This document shows, in pieces, positions 23,207 to 34,839 of a stretch of 64,000 nt of DNA (its first letter is position 1; each line of letters starts with the position of its first letter). The stretch lies in NCBI GenBank assembly GCA_030761205.1, contig JAULJL010000010.1, positions 9,519,241-9,583,240 on the forward strand. The letters run 5' to 3'. The DNA is from Fremontodendron californicum (lineage: Eukaryota; Streptophyta; Magnoliopsida; Malvales; Malvaceae). The position numbers and the translations under genes were made by a program. The notes under the pieces were generated by a model. That model had not been told where the DNA came from, did no database searches, and saw only the letters and a list, made by a program, of their open reading frames with translations.

Positions 23207-26200
23207 ATGCCAATAGAAATGCCCAAAGGGCTGCCTTTCTCAGTGGACACATTCAGTCCATCTTCGAAGAGAAAGAGACACCATTTCTTGACCCATGCTC
23301 ATAAAGATCATACTTCTGGCCTTTCCTCTCATTTTTCTTATCCAATTTACTCTACCCATCTCACCAAATCCCTTGTTCTTCTACACTACCCTCAGGTTTC
23401 GCCTCTTTCTTTTTCATCGTTTTGGAATTTGGAGGAATTTATTTAGTTTATTTTTTGTTGTCTGATGCTCTTTTTTGGGTTTGGCAGCTTGATGATTCTT
23501 TGTTCGTGGGAATTGAAGTAGGGGAATCTATTGTTATAGATGACCCAGATGGGGAATTTCAGGTTACAGCTTTTGATGCTAATCATTGTCCTGGTAATTT
23601 ATGCCTTTTCTCATTTGTTTGATTGATTTCTTGGTCTATTTTTTCATTTTTATATTGATTTGTTATTTGGGGATTCTTTGTTGATAACTTCTCTCTCTCA
23701 ATATTGGGTTATTTTAAATTTGATTGTTTTGATAAGCAACAAGTCAACAAGCGTGTTTGGATGCCAGAGTAAATACTAGTTTTGATTATTAAAATTTAAT
23801 TGTCTTGGATAAAAGAAGAATTGTTTTTTGACTTTTATTTGAAACAATTATGTTACAACTTACAATTGGTTTTATATTTTGGCCATTTTCCTTTTTTATC
23901 AGTTATCATTTAGCTTTTTACCATTTGCTTTTGTTTTATAGCAAATTTGAAGAAAATTAAAAGTTATTAACAAAAAGCAAGTAGCAAAAGTAATAATCTA
24001 TGGAAATTTGTAATAGTTTGCATCCTAAATTAATATATGCTTTGAAGTGGATATTGATGTTTGCAATATTCCCCTATTGTTCTCAGTATAGTGTGTGATC
24101 TTGTTCAGTATGTTGTTTGTACTATCTAGAAATCAGTACTAGTCATGAATATGATGTACTCTAATTGGTCTTTTGATGATTAAGAGTATTGGTTTTCTAG
24201 TATCGCAGACAATTCTCATTGAATTAGAATAAGATTCTCTTCTTCATTTACTGATAAACTTTTATATAAGAACTGATTAAAGCATCTGATATGTTCACTT
24301 GATGGTATTCTCTTTTCTCTTTTGCGATGAGATTTGCTTGTTGGTTGTGTTTGACTTTTAGAATAGACATTTGAAGCTGATGCTTTCTCCTTTCAGGAAG
24401 AAGTGTGGGGTGTGGGGATTGTTTGGTAATTTTCTCTATGTTTTCAGCTGTATGCATAGCCTATCATGATTTGAGGAAAAATTGACAGATTGTATGAATT
24501 TCAGGAGCAGTTATGTTCTTGTTTGAAGGCCGTTTTGGTAACATCTTGCATGCTGGAGACTGTAGACTTTTAGAATAGACATTTGAAGCTGATGCTTTCT
24601 CCTTTCATGAAGAAGTGTGGGGTGTGAGGATTGTGTGGTAATTTTCTCTATGTTTTCAGCTGTATGCATAGCCTATCATGATTTGAGAAAAAATTGACAG
24701 ATTGTATGAATTTCAGGAGCAGTTATGTTCTTGTTTGAAGGCAGTTTTGGTAACATCTTGCATGCTGGAGACTGTAGACTCACCCCTGAATGCCTCCAAA
24801 ATTTACCTGAGAAGTATATTGGCAGGAAAGAAAAAGAATCACAAAGTCCTCTTGGATTCTTGATTATGTTTTTCTAGACTGCACTTTTGGTAGATTCTCT
24901 CTAAATCTACCCAGCAAGCATTCAGCAATTGGTCAGGCAGTCCTTGTTTTTTTTAGTAATGTTCATTTTCATTATCTTGTCAGTTTAGGCCTAACTGGAA
25001 TTTAGAATGTTTTCATTGCTTTCATTTCTCATGAATGCATATATCAACTTAAGAAACATCACTGAGTTTGGTCTACCATAAGCTGACACTATTTTCTTTA
25101 GTCACTGGCATTTCAAAAGGGGGGGCAGTTCCTCTGCATGTTTTTGTTGTGAATTGTGATGTATTTTACCGTAAAATAAGGAAATAATTTACATTAGATG
25201 TTAGACATTGCTTTTGATATTAAGGCACTGAAGCAGGAGGAAGTACATAAGCAAGTTGTCGCTTTGTATTTGTATCTCAAGAGTAATAAAAAAATAACAC
25301 CATTTAATCTTATTCCTTAACAAGCATTATATCATCAAGACAGACGGAGAATATGTTTATAAGAAAAGGATTGGGCTTTATTTAAAAAATTCTTTAAAAG
25401 TATTATTATAATAATTATTTTTTACTTATTTTTTTGTCATTATTTTGTTTAGTCTTAGTATGCCATAATTTCATAAGGCTCTATTCATTTGTTGATATTT
25501 CTCTTATCTTCTGTTTGACGTTTGTACGGAACATATGTATGCCACGATGTTTAAGTTGATATAATATTTTATTCCATGAATTAGGTTATCAATTGTATAT
25601 GGAAGCACCCAAATGCCCCTATGGTTTATCTAACCTGTGACCTTCTGGGTCAGGAGGATATTCTGACCAGTGTGTCCAGAACCTTTGGGTCCAAGATTTA
25701 TGCTGATAAGGCAACCAATCCAGATTGTTTCCAATCACTGACAATCATAGTTCCTGAAATCCTTTCGGAAGATCCAACTTCTCATTTCCAGGTGTTTGAT
25801 GGTTTCCCTAGACTTATCTGAAAGAGCAACAGCAAAGCTTGCAGAGGCCCAAGCTAATTTTCAGCATGAGCCCCTCATTATACGACCTTCAGCAATGTGG
25901 TATGCATGCGAGGAAGAGCGTTTAGAAATGGATAGTCGAAGGAGGATAAGATTTAATGAAGCAATAAAGGATCAGTTTGGTGTTTGGCATGTTTGTTACA
26001 CAATGCACTCATCTAGGGAAGAACTAGAGTGTGCTTTGATCCTAAAAGAGTTGTGTCAACAACCCCCAGCTGTCGGGCAATTGAGTTGGATTATGTTAGG
26101 AAGCATTGTTTTGATTCCAAAATAAGTTCTGATGATTCTCTTTGGAAGCTTTTGGACATTGATGTGGAAGCTTGTCCACCAGTAAATTCACCTGTCAAAA

Positions 26201-26830
26201 CTATAGCTTGTTCTCCCATGGTTGAAGGGCCCACCCAAACTTATGCAGAATCTGAATTGCGACCTATCAACGTATCATCTTGCAAGAAAAAGCTCTTGGC
26301 TCTGTCTCCTCCAAGAAAAAGGCCACCTTTAACACTGTTTGGTCGGGCAAGGCTTAGTCTCCATGATCTTAATTTTCCACACGAGGAAAAAATCATATCT
26401 ACAAGAGACAACCCTCTACGTGCTATCAATAAAATGAAGCAGGTATTCATAATCCATAACACCAATGAAGATTCTGATAATAGATTGAAAACAAACTGGA
26501 GGAAGAAGATTTTGCACTGCAATGTAAGAAGTTGGTGACTATGGAAACTTGTGAGAAAAGATTAGAAAACAAGGTAGATGCAGTTGATACTGTTATGCAA
26601 AGTGAGGAGATGAGATGGGATACTTATCATGAGTACAGATGTGAAAACAAGGAGGTGGATGAGACTGCTATGCAGTGTGAGAACTTGACGAGAAAGGGAA
26701 CTCATAACAAGTGTTCTTACTCCATTGGATCTTCAAAGCGCTACAGTGACAACTTTCGAAAGTTGTACAGGTCAATGAATGCGCCTGTGCCTAAATCTCT
26801 TCCCTCTTTGGTGGAGTTTAGCATTACCAG
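23207..26830 (+). pseudogene. SNM1/Apollo-like DNA-repair nuclease pseudogene
   Basis: Intact relatives are 5' exonucleases of the metallo-beta-lactamase/beta-CASP family, which act in DNA repair; Arabidopsis At1g19025 is the closest I recall. Exon 1 (23207-23395) starts MPIEMPKGLPFSVD and carries the metal-binding motif HAHKDH. Exon 2 (23488-23593) has FDANHCPG. Exon 3 exists twice: the first copy (24505 on) hits a stop after GDCRL, and the second (24717-24936) goes on through LTPECL but hits a TAG at 24,875. That exon ends at a GC rather than GT donor. Exon 4 (25585 on) has KHPNAPMVYLTCD and EPLIIRPSAMW but shifts frame at about 25,815, 26,036 and 26,495, and homology fades after PSLVEF at about 26,830. 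The shifts would separate the catalytic half from the rest, so a working product is unlikely. A rare frame-restoring splice form is the alternative. Confidence 0.88.
24361..24784 (+). repeat. 212-bp tandem duplication across exon 3 of the nuclease pseudogene
   Basis: The block starting GAATAGACATTTGAAGCTGA is present at 24,361 and again at 24,573. Both copies include intron sequence, the TTTCAG acceptor and the start of exon 3 up to GACTGTAGACT. The copies differ at only a few positions, so the duplication is recent. The junction joins exon TAGACT to intron GACTTTTA, a short microhomology. Confidence 0.93.
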
Positions 26831-26995
26831 TTATTCTTGTGTCACAAGTCGGATCCAACTATGTTTTAGGCGAATTTGGGCAAGCTTTCATGGGGTCACC
26901 ATTATTGTTGTTATACATAAATTCTTTCTGTTCAGAACAAAGGGTGTATTATTTGTGATGATACACTTAAATCTTATATTACAAATTCGAGAAGG

Positions 26996-27070
26996 ATGAA
27001 CAATCCACCAGATCATGCGCCTCAGTTCTTTAAAGTCTTGCTTCAGTCATTTGTCGATAGCGAGTTGCTG
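26996..27070 (+). pseudogene. Inverted copy of B3-gene exon 1
   Basis: Twenty-five codons beginning MNNPPDHAPQFFKVLLQSF end at a GTAAAT donor. They are nearly identical to the first exon of the minus-strand B3 gene at 29,281-29,355. No B3 second exon follows: homology stops at 27,621 inside the intron. It is therefore a truncated copy that could at most produce antisense or fusion RNA. Confidence 0.8.
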
Positions 27071-28025
27071 GTAAATAAAATAAATGCTTTGCAATTTATG
27101 CTTTTCTTTCTCATGTTTTTGGCTTTCATACGTATCGGTTTTAAGATCCTTCTAAATTCATTGTTAGGGTAACAAATCGAAAAAGGATCAATCAGTTAAA
27201 ATAGAACCAAACCCATTCGATATATATCACTGCTGTTGAGAAAAATGCTTTAACAATTTCTGAAATTAAATGACATAAATTGACACATGTTTCAACTTTT
27301 AATTATTGTTTTTTGCCGTGACAGACATACATGTTTTTTCTTTTAGATGCTCTTGTTTTTCATTTCCATTGATGCTTGCATCTTTTATTTAAGGTATGCT
27401 TCGTTGCAGATTAAATGCTTTTGTAGATTTACTGACAGCTTTGGCAATTCACATTTCGTTTCATGGCAAAATTCTTTTTTGCCAAGATCAACATATCCTG
27501 CCATTACTATTTCAATATTTATATTCATTTTCTGATGCATATAGTTATATCAAAAACAGTAATTGTGGCTGAAATAGTTCTTGCCTTTGTTTTGTAGTGA
27601 ACAATAGATCTAACAGTTACAAATGTGTTTTTAAAGTTAGCTATCAAATGTGTTCTTAATAGAAGTCATAAATGTGTTTTTTAACAACCTTAAAAACACA
27701 TTTGATAGATACTTGCATGCATGATGTGGTAAAAGATTAAGAATTTTGTTTTCCCTATACATCAACAACTTTCATATGTAAAGGGTCATAATGTTCTAAC
27801 AAAGATTAGACAAATTAACTTGAAATTCACGTACCAACAAAAAGACAGAGGTCTTCAAAAAGAGATCATACATTCAATTAACAACGATATCGAATGATTT
27901 GCACATGAAGTTGTATGCCACCGATTTGTTCAAAGATGCAACGATCTCTGATCTTGAGACAATTGTCTCGAACAAATCGTGTCCAGCCCCTTGAAAAAGC
28001 TTTGTAGTGCTTGTTACATATATAT

Positions 28026-29355
28026 TTAATTGGCCAATTTCTTTGCTAGCCGGGAATCGAAAGAAGCAGTGTTGTCAGATGGGCAAACTGCCTCGGGACA
28101 TGTTGCATCAGCAAATACAGTAGCTAAACAAAAATGATATAGCAAATTTGAAAAATAGAAGTCATACATGATTGATTACCAATAGAAACAGTGCATTCAC
28201 AGTTGAGAAAATCATTTTGTAATCAAATCGAGGATTAATTATTTCGACCTCTTCGATTGTTGGATTGACAACTTCTGTCTTAGTGACTCGTCGACGTTGC
28301 GCCAGTGATGACAGAGGCTGTTTTCCATAGTTTGCAACAGCTATGTTGAAGACTCAAATAGATCAAAAAAAGTTTGAAACCACATTTAATCTTAGTGCTA
28401 TTTTGAGAAATAGCTCATATGTATTTTGTTTAACAAATCATCTGCCATCAATAAGGTTGCGTATCATCCGTAAATACAAACATCAAATGTTTTGTCGCAG
28501 TTGTACTTGAACGTTGCAAAATCTCCGAATTGAAGATGATGAGTTTCTACAAAACTCATCCACCCATCCGTGAAACATAATTTACGTTGCCTTTTAATTA
28601 GTTTCATTTTCTTTGGGTTTTTCAATGGCCCTTTGAGATAAACAGTCTGAGGAGGTTGATGGTCTCGCATAAATTTTTTGACAAATTGAGATGGTAAATA
28701 CTACAATGAAATATAAATCTATGAGATTGAATGTAACTGTTAGATCTATTGTTCACTACAAAGCAAAGGCAAGAACTATTTCAGCCACAATTACTGTTTT
28801 TGATATAACTATATGCATCAGAAAATGAATATAACTATATGCATCAGAAATTAAATGGCAAGATATGTTGATCTTGGCAAAAAGAATTTAGTCATGAAAC
28901 GAAATGTGAATTGCCAAAGCTGTCAGTAAATCTACAAAAGCATTTAATCTGCAACGAAGCATACCTTAAACAAAATATGCAAGCATCAATGGAAATGAAA
29001 AACAGGAGCATCTGTCACGGCAAAGAACAATCTTAAAAGCTAAAGCATGGGTCGATTTATGTCATTTAATTTCAGAAATTGCTAAAGCATTTTTCTCATC
29101 AGCAGTGATATATATATATATATATATCTAATGGGGTTGGTTCTATTTTAACTAATTGATCTTTTTTTTTGGTTTGTTATCCTAACAATGAATGTTATAA
29201 GGATCTCAGAATCGATACATATGAAAGCCAAAAACATAAGAAAGAAAAGCATAAATTGCGAAACATTTATCTTGTTTTACCAGTAAATCACTATAGATAG
29301 ATGATTGAAGCAGGACTTTAAAGAACTGAGGCGCATGATCTGGTGGATTGTTCAT
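28026..29355 (-). CDS. B3-domain DNA-binding protein (REM-like), possibly degenerate
   Basis: B3 domains bind DNA in plant transcription factors; REM-type members are nuclear and often reproductive. Exon 1 (29281-29355) reads MNNPPDHAPQFFKVLLQSS, matching the usual FFKV start of REM B3 domains. Exon 2 (about 28478-28700) continues YLPSQFVKKF, TVYLKGP, DGWMSFVETHHL, GDFATFKYN and TFDV, the core of the fold. Exon 3 (28180-28340) has KQPLSSLAQRRRVTK. A last exon running to the TAA at 28,026-28,028 would encode DATCPEAVCPSDN. The exon 3 to 4 phase does not join cleanly in my reading, and exon 2 read through gives a stop after VCIYG, so the gene may be decayed. The first exon and intron are mirrored in the foldback, so self-pairing RNA is possible. 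Domain call firm; intactness unsure. Confidence 0.6.
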
Positions 29356-29376
29356 CCTTCTTGAGTTTGTATGTTG

Positions 29377-30799
29377 GCGCACCATTTTCTTTGCAGATCG
29401 GGTTGCTTCCTATTGATAAACCTCTTGATCAATTTTATCAACAGTGCAATGTTAGGGCCAAGGGTTTGAAGATGGAAGATGAAAAGAGTTGATAATGTAA
29501 GTCTCAGATGGATGGGTTCTTTTATAAGTAGTTTCGGTGTTTTTTTTTTTTTATATCGGAATGCAAAGGCCATTAGGTTTGTCCAACCTGTCAATAACAG
29601 TTGGGTTTGGGCCATGCAGCCAAAATTTAGCGAGTAATCAAATATTAGATGGATATTTGAAGACATGAAATTTGGTTTTGCTCATTTGATGGTCCAGAAC
29701 ATGGTTATGTTCATTTATGAATACAAGGAAAAAAAATCATGGGAAAAAGTTGCAATTAAATGAGGAAAAGAATTTAAATATCTAGATATACATTAAATTA
29801 TATTTAAATGATAAAAATAGAAATTTTAACTTTTAAGATATAAACAAACATATGTCATTCTTTCAAAATTGACTCATTATATGTCAGGAAATTAAGATGA
29901 TAATTAGAAAATAATAAAATTTTACCATTTGAATACAATTCAAATGGCCTATCTCTTTAACTTTTTTAAAGAGACAAAATCTTCTTTTTGCAAGTAATGT
30001 GAATTACAGTACAAACTAAGAAAAAAAATTAAAATATATAATAATAGAAACAATTGTATATATAAACAAAATATAGAAACTGCTTGCGAGTAAGTTAGAA
30101 AAAAATGAAATTATGAGACCACATTCATATACCATTGATGACAATCAAGGTTTACATATCTTGACAAAAGATGTTATATTTTTTGTAAGCTTGTACACAT
30201 CATTCAAAAAGAGATAGGAGAAGTAGAATGATATATAAACAAAGTTTGAGTTTTGGTCCAGCCAACTGTATCAAAAAGAGGCACTCTAAAGCAAATAACA
30301 ATTACATCTACTTCTTCAGCTGAATCCAAAGGTAGCAAAAAATGTTGCTGAGGTATGCGTTGCTTTTTCAAATAACAAAATAAGATATCATGATGATATA
30401 ACAAACATAGTGGTTGGATCACATGTTTGGTATTCTTCATAATCCCACATCAAAAAGGTCCAGACAAAAGTTATCAATAAATAATCAAGATTTTGGATTT
30501 TGGGAGTCAATCTGGTATGATCTGTATTAACAGATCAATCTCTTGCTTGCTGTTTGCTCCTATAACATTAGAGATGGATGTGTCAAAGCATGCAAATATT
30601 TTATATCCTTATTTGATAAGGCATATATTTCATAAAGGAGACAGGATCAATGTAGGGAAATAGATGTTTGCATGATATGTTACAAAGCTCCTTACAAAGG
30701 TAATGAACAATCTAAACATAATAAAATTAAACACTTTGATTAATGACAATATCAGAATTTGAATGTAACTGAGTAATAAATGCATGATCAATTACAGTG
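29377..30799. other. Intergenic, no recognised gene
   Basis: This is AT-rich DNA between the foldback and the Helitron remnant. Small minus-strand frames at 29,352-29,666 and 30,204-30,440 have no domain I recognise. The Helitron 3' end (hairpin followed by CTRR, read on the minus strand) should lie in here if preserved, but I could not identify it. Confidence 0.4.
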
Positions 30800-33448
30800 C
30801 TACCTGGATTTGAGCTTCTTAAGAGAAATATGATCATCTGCATCTTCTTCTTCTTCAGTAGTTGCACCATCAGCTAAAAGACTAACACCTCTCTTCCCAC
30901 TATGAAACATAATATCAAACCATATTTAAAAGAGAAATATAAAATTTAAATAGATAATGCTAGAAATAGAGTTCGAAAACAAATTTAATTTTGAGTGCAA
31001 TTCAAACCTAAAAATCAATTTTTTTGGTAGTGTTTGTTTGTTTGCAGCAGCATCAACCAAGCTTCTATCTATCATCAGTGCAATTGGTTCATTAATCCTG
31101 TTGCAGGATCTTTTAGTTTTTTTAGATAAAGTTCAATGCATTAGGTGTGAAAATATAATTTGGCCGTTGACAGATATGAGGAAAAAAATCACAAACAGAT
31201 GATGATGCTCACCTGATCCCCTTGTTTAATTGGGAATTCTTCAAGGAACAAATCAGTTGGGATGTTAATACACTCTATGAAGTGGGTTCCTACTCTTCCA
31301 CGCTGACTTTATCTTGAATTGCCTGATCAATCACAGATGGCAAAACCAACCTCGAAGATCTGGCACCAGTACCAGGTAAATTTCGTTCTTCATCAACAAC
31401 AAAAGATCTGCTGACAACAAACATTGGAACATCAGTGTCTATTGCTTGTTTTGTTAGATTGATCTTGAAAATTCTTTCTTATTTTAAAAGAGCTTTTATA
31501 CAAGTAGGCATAACCATTTTGTCAAGTTGTTCAGTTCCAGCCAATTACGGAATAGTTTTGTTCATCAATTCCTCAGCAGATGGTCCAAAAACAATGAAAT
31601 CCATTTCTCCAATGCTATCTTGCACTGTGATGGAGAGTTTGTAACTAAAAGCAAAGCACCAATAAAGGTTGGGAAAGAAAATTACAAACAGATTCTGTAT
31701 CAGACATAAGATATATCATATGAAGGCATTTTAAGCAATGATAGCAATACAGATATAAAGTTCATTTCTTACCCAAGTTTTGGCATTTGGTCTCCATGAT
31801 TGGGACAATAATACTTTCCATGAATGAATCTTAAACCCTTGGCACATTCATTGCAAGAATTGTAAAACCATCCATCTGTTTCATCTACTTTCACAATTTT
31901 TGCTCGACATGTAAAATAAGTATACTGTACAGAGAATGACTTGTGAAGAAGTGTGCAAAACAGGCAGAGTTCAATTTTGAACTTATTAAAAAAAAACACG
32001 CAACTGTGAAAATTAAGAATTTGTTATTTTGCTGACCTTTGATTTCAACATATCTATCTTCATAAGCTGACTGCTGGTAACTCTATTGTTATTGACATCA
32101 TCGAAAATGGCTCGACGAGTTTGACCTTGTTCATTTAATGGTCGCACAATCAGTGGTTCAACTTGAAACCTGTAATAAGTTTCGTATGAATCTTTATATA
32201 TCTTTGAAAAGAAAACACAACTTAACTTACAGACAGATAAAACAACTCTGGAAGTAATTATGAGACACTTTAAAAATTGCAAAACGATAAGACTGTACTT
32301 GTCTTTAAGGAGCTTTGTATCAATAACTGGAAGATCCCTGTAAATCTTTGTCATTGAGCAGCTTGAAAGATTAGGCTTCTTTATGATGTCAAAAGTAGGC
32401 AAAAAAAGAAAGAAAGAAAAAACAGTATTAATGAAACATTGTTAACACCATTGGCAAAATTGTTAGCAGGCTTTAAACAAAGGCAAACTTTGAAATTCTC
32501 TAACGATCATCCCAGCCAAAACAATGACGATATTTGGAGTTGATTTCATTAGGGTTTGCTGGTTAAGGAAGTTGGCATGTTCACCCTACAATGTCACACT
32601 AATGGTATTGCCCCTGCATTTTTTAAAGTAGCTATAAGATTCACTAATTTATACATATATAACAACAACAATAAAGGTCGAAAGACGAAATAAATAAATT
32701 AGATATAAACCTGTTATCTTGAAGCTGCAAGTTTTGCCTATCAACAACTTCATTTTTATCTCTTGTACGGGTTTGAACCACAAGTCCAATACCAATGAGA
32801 AGTCCTATGACATCTATAAAGTGAAAAAGAATAAATGTTACACCGACATTCAACAAAAGAGAACGTTGTGGCTTGGTTTTAGGCAAAGTTAGTGGTAAAG
32901 AGAAAACAAAAAATTAAAAAAAGGTACCTGTCAGGACTGAGATATCATCAACTTGATTAGAAATGGATAGAAAAATGTTAGAATTCAAAATAATGCAAAG
33001 GGTAAGGCTAAGGGACATCAAAAAGCTCGACAACTTTTGTTCCACGCGTGAAATAAATTAATGACTCAGCTGAAACAGCATTGAAAGTGTTCCTTTTTTT
33101 GCCAACGTAGAAATCAACAATATAGTACATAGACCCTTCTTTTAATAATGATCTGAAAAATACGATCATCAGTTTTTTTGATCGAACCCTGCATTGCATC
33201 TCCCTATGAAAAACTTACATTGGTCACACAGTAAGTTAACATATTAAAAAGCAGTTAAACCAACAGGATAAAAATAAAAAAATGGTGCAAACTGAATAAT
33301 CAACTTTTTGATCAACAAACAAGAAATCAAGACCAATAAACTTTCTTTCAAAATCGAAGAGGATTGAATCCCAAATCCTAACAACATGCACTCGTATTTT
33401 CTGTGATTGGTGGCATTGTTGAAGTTCAGATGAAAACTGATAAGACAT
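30800..33448 (-). pseudogene. RPA70-like single-strand DNA-binding protein, Helitron-borne, broken
   Basis: RPA large-subunit homologues bind single-stranded DNA through OB folds, and plant Helitrons often carry one. The minus strand from 33,448 reads MSYQFSSELQQ, KIRVHVVRIWDS and LDFLFVDQK (first OB fold). Next come QCRVRSKKL, YYIVDFYVGKK and GTKVVELFDV, then VIGLLIGIGLVVQT. A later exon has GEHANFLNQQTLMKS preceded by a stop in place of the usual Trp (near 32,590). The zinc-binding part VDETDGWFYNSCNECAKG with KYYCPNHGD lies at about 31,780-31,930. Further in-frame stops occur in the last OB fold near 31,550 and 31,495. The end, an acidic EEEEDADDH stretch and KKLKSR, stops at 30,800. Exons are separated by AT-rich introns. 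With at least three stops it is not functional. Confidence 0.85.
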
Positions 33449-34035
33449 GATGATTGCAAAGCTGAAACAAAGCAGAATGAAACCATAGCATTAAGAAAAA
33501 ATGCACATGAAATCAAAACTTCTAAAGAATTTTAGTTAGTAAAGAAAACATAAAATAACCAGTTTAAATAAAGGTTAAAAATAAACATATTTATATTAGA
33601 AAGCATTGAAAACCAGTAATAAACTTAATATGAAACATAAAAGTTGTACACTGGCATTTGAACTGATTTATATCAAGCTAATTAACTAACATGCAAGTAT
33701 TATAAGAAGCCAAAAAAATAAGGCAAAAAAATATAACCATCGTACCAAACAACATAAGGTAAGTAGTTAAGGTACTCAATCAAGTATCAACACACATAAG
33801 TGAAAAGGCAAAGTAAAAGAAACTCTGTCAATTAGCTGCAAAAATTAAGAAGATCAGATTTGTTAGCAAGGTTTGCAAGCAATAGCAGCATAGAAAGCAA
33901 ACACATATAACTGCATATAAAAAAGGTGAACAATGAAGATACCCAAATAGGCCATATAATAGTTAAAAAGTGAAACATAAATGCAACCAAAGCCAAGCAT
34001 GACTTAAGAAAAAAAGAATTAGAAAGACAACCTGT

Positions 34036-34415
34036 TTGCAAATTCTCAAATTTTTTAGAATAAACAATATTTTTTGTTAGGCAGTTTGGTTTACCATCAG
34101 CATTATCAATCAAGATTTTGAGACCAGAATATTGTGTGACTCTAGATATAGCAACATACAACTGTCCATGAGTGAAAACAGGTTTCTGCAAATACAGACC
34201 AATAGATTCAAGTGTTTGTCATTAGATTTTATTAATGGTCATTGCATAAGATAATCAAAAAGGAAATTGTTTCCTTTTAATACAAAAAGCCATTTACGAT
34301 CCTTAACAATAAAATATATTTTAGGTATAAAGACTTTTGTACCAATATGATTTCCAATGATAATAACAGCTTCCACAATATTTGAATATAATTGTGTTAT
34401 TATCAACCTAGTGCC
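34036..34415 (-). pseudogene. Helitron helicase C-terminal fragment (Pif1-like)
   Basis: The minus strand reads GTRLIITQL from the right edge, then VFIPKI, KRKQFP-like decayed sequence, and finally QKPVFTHGQLYVAISRVT, GLKILIDNADG and NIVYSKKFENLQ. The THGQLYVAISRV motif is the last conserved helicase motif of Helitron Rep/Hel proteins. One frameshift separates the two blocks near 34,230. The helicase stops at the MITE at 34,416, and nothing recognisable continues on the far side. Confidence 0.85.
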
Positions 34416-34831
34416 TTTTCAAAGATGGAGAGAGTGTCCACGTGGCACATGCCACTCTTCACCTTTATTTATTTATTTATTTTTCAGTGTAAGAAAAAGA
34501 GAGAGAAAAGAAAGAAAAAAAAAATGAAAGGAAAGGAAAGAGAAAGAGAAAGAGAAAAAATGAGAAAATTTATATGTTCGTATTATTTTTTTTTTGTGTC
34601 TAAAGTATTATAAATTTATATAAATTTTATACATGTTAATAATTCATTTTATGAATAAAATTTATATAAATTTATAATATTTTAAACATAAAAAAGTAAT
34701 ACGAACATACAAATTTTTCTTATTTTTTTCTCTTTTCGTTTTTTTACTTACACTGGAAAAAAAAAGAAAAAGAAATAATTGAAGGTTAACAGTGGCATGT
34801 GTCACGTGGACACTCTCTCTATCCTTGAAAG
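34416..34831. mobile_element. Palindromic foldback MITE
   Basis: The left half begins TTTTCAAAGATGGAGAGAG and runs through GTGTCCACGTGGCACATG. The right half ends in the reverse complement, CATGTGTCACGTGGACACTC then CTATCCTTGAAA. The two halves mirror each other almost to the centre near 34,640, giving arms of about 200 bp. Each terminus holds a CACGTG G-box. A purine-rich tract (34,490-34,560) is partly lost from the right arm. No target-site duplication could be confirmed; long inverted repeats of this kind are typical of Mutator-type MITEs, but that class is only a guess. Confidence 0.85.
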
Positions 34832-34839
34832 TGTCCAAA

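Larger units (their letters stand above)
26977..29376. repeat. Large foldback: 645-bp inverted arms, 1.1-kb spacer
   Basis: The arm at 26,977-27,621 is repeated in reverse complement at 28,732-29,376. Shared landmarks are GGATGAACAATCCACCAGAT, CATGCGCCTCAGTTC and GAACAATAGATCTAACAGTT. Both arms hold the first exon and most of the first intron of a B3-domain gene. The spacer holds the remaining exons of that gene on the minus strand. The arms have diverged by substitutions and small indels, so this is a duplication of some age, not an assembly artefact. Confidence 0.9.
30800..34415 (-). mobile_element. Helitron remnant (helicase end plus RPA-like gene)
   Basis: On the minus strand, the C-terminal end of a Pif1-type Helitron helicase is followed by an RPA70-like gene, the arrangement seen in autonomous plant Helitrons. 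The Rep and main helicase motifs are missing; the upstream side is cut off by a foldback MITE at 34,416. Both genes carry stops and frameshifts, so the element is dead. Its terminal sequences were not located. Confidence 0.8.
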
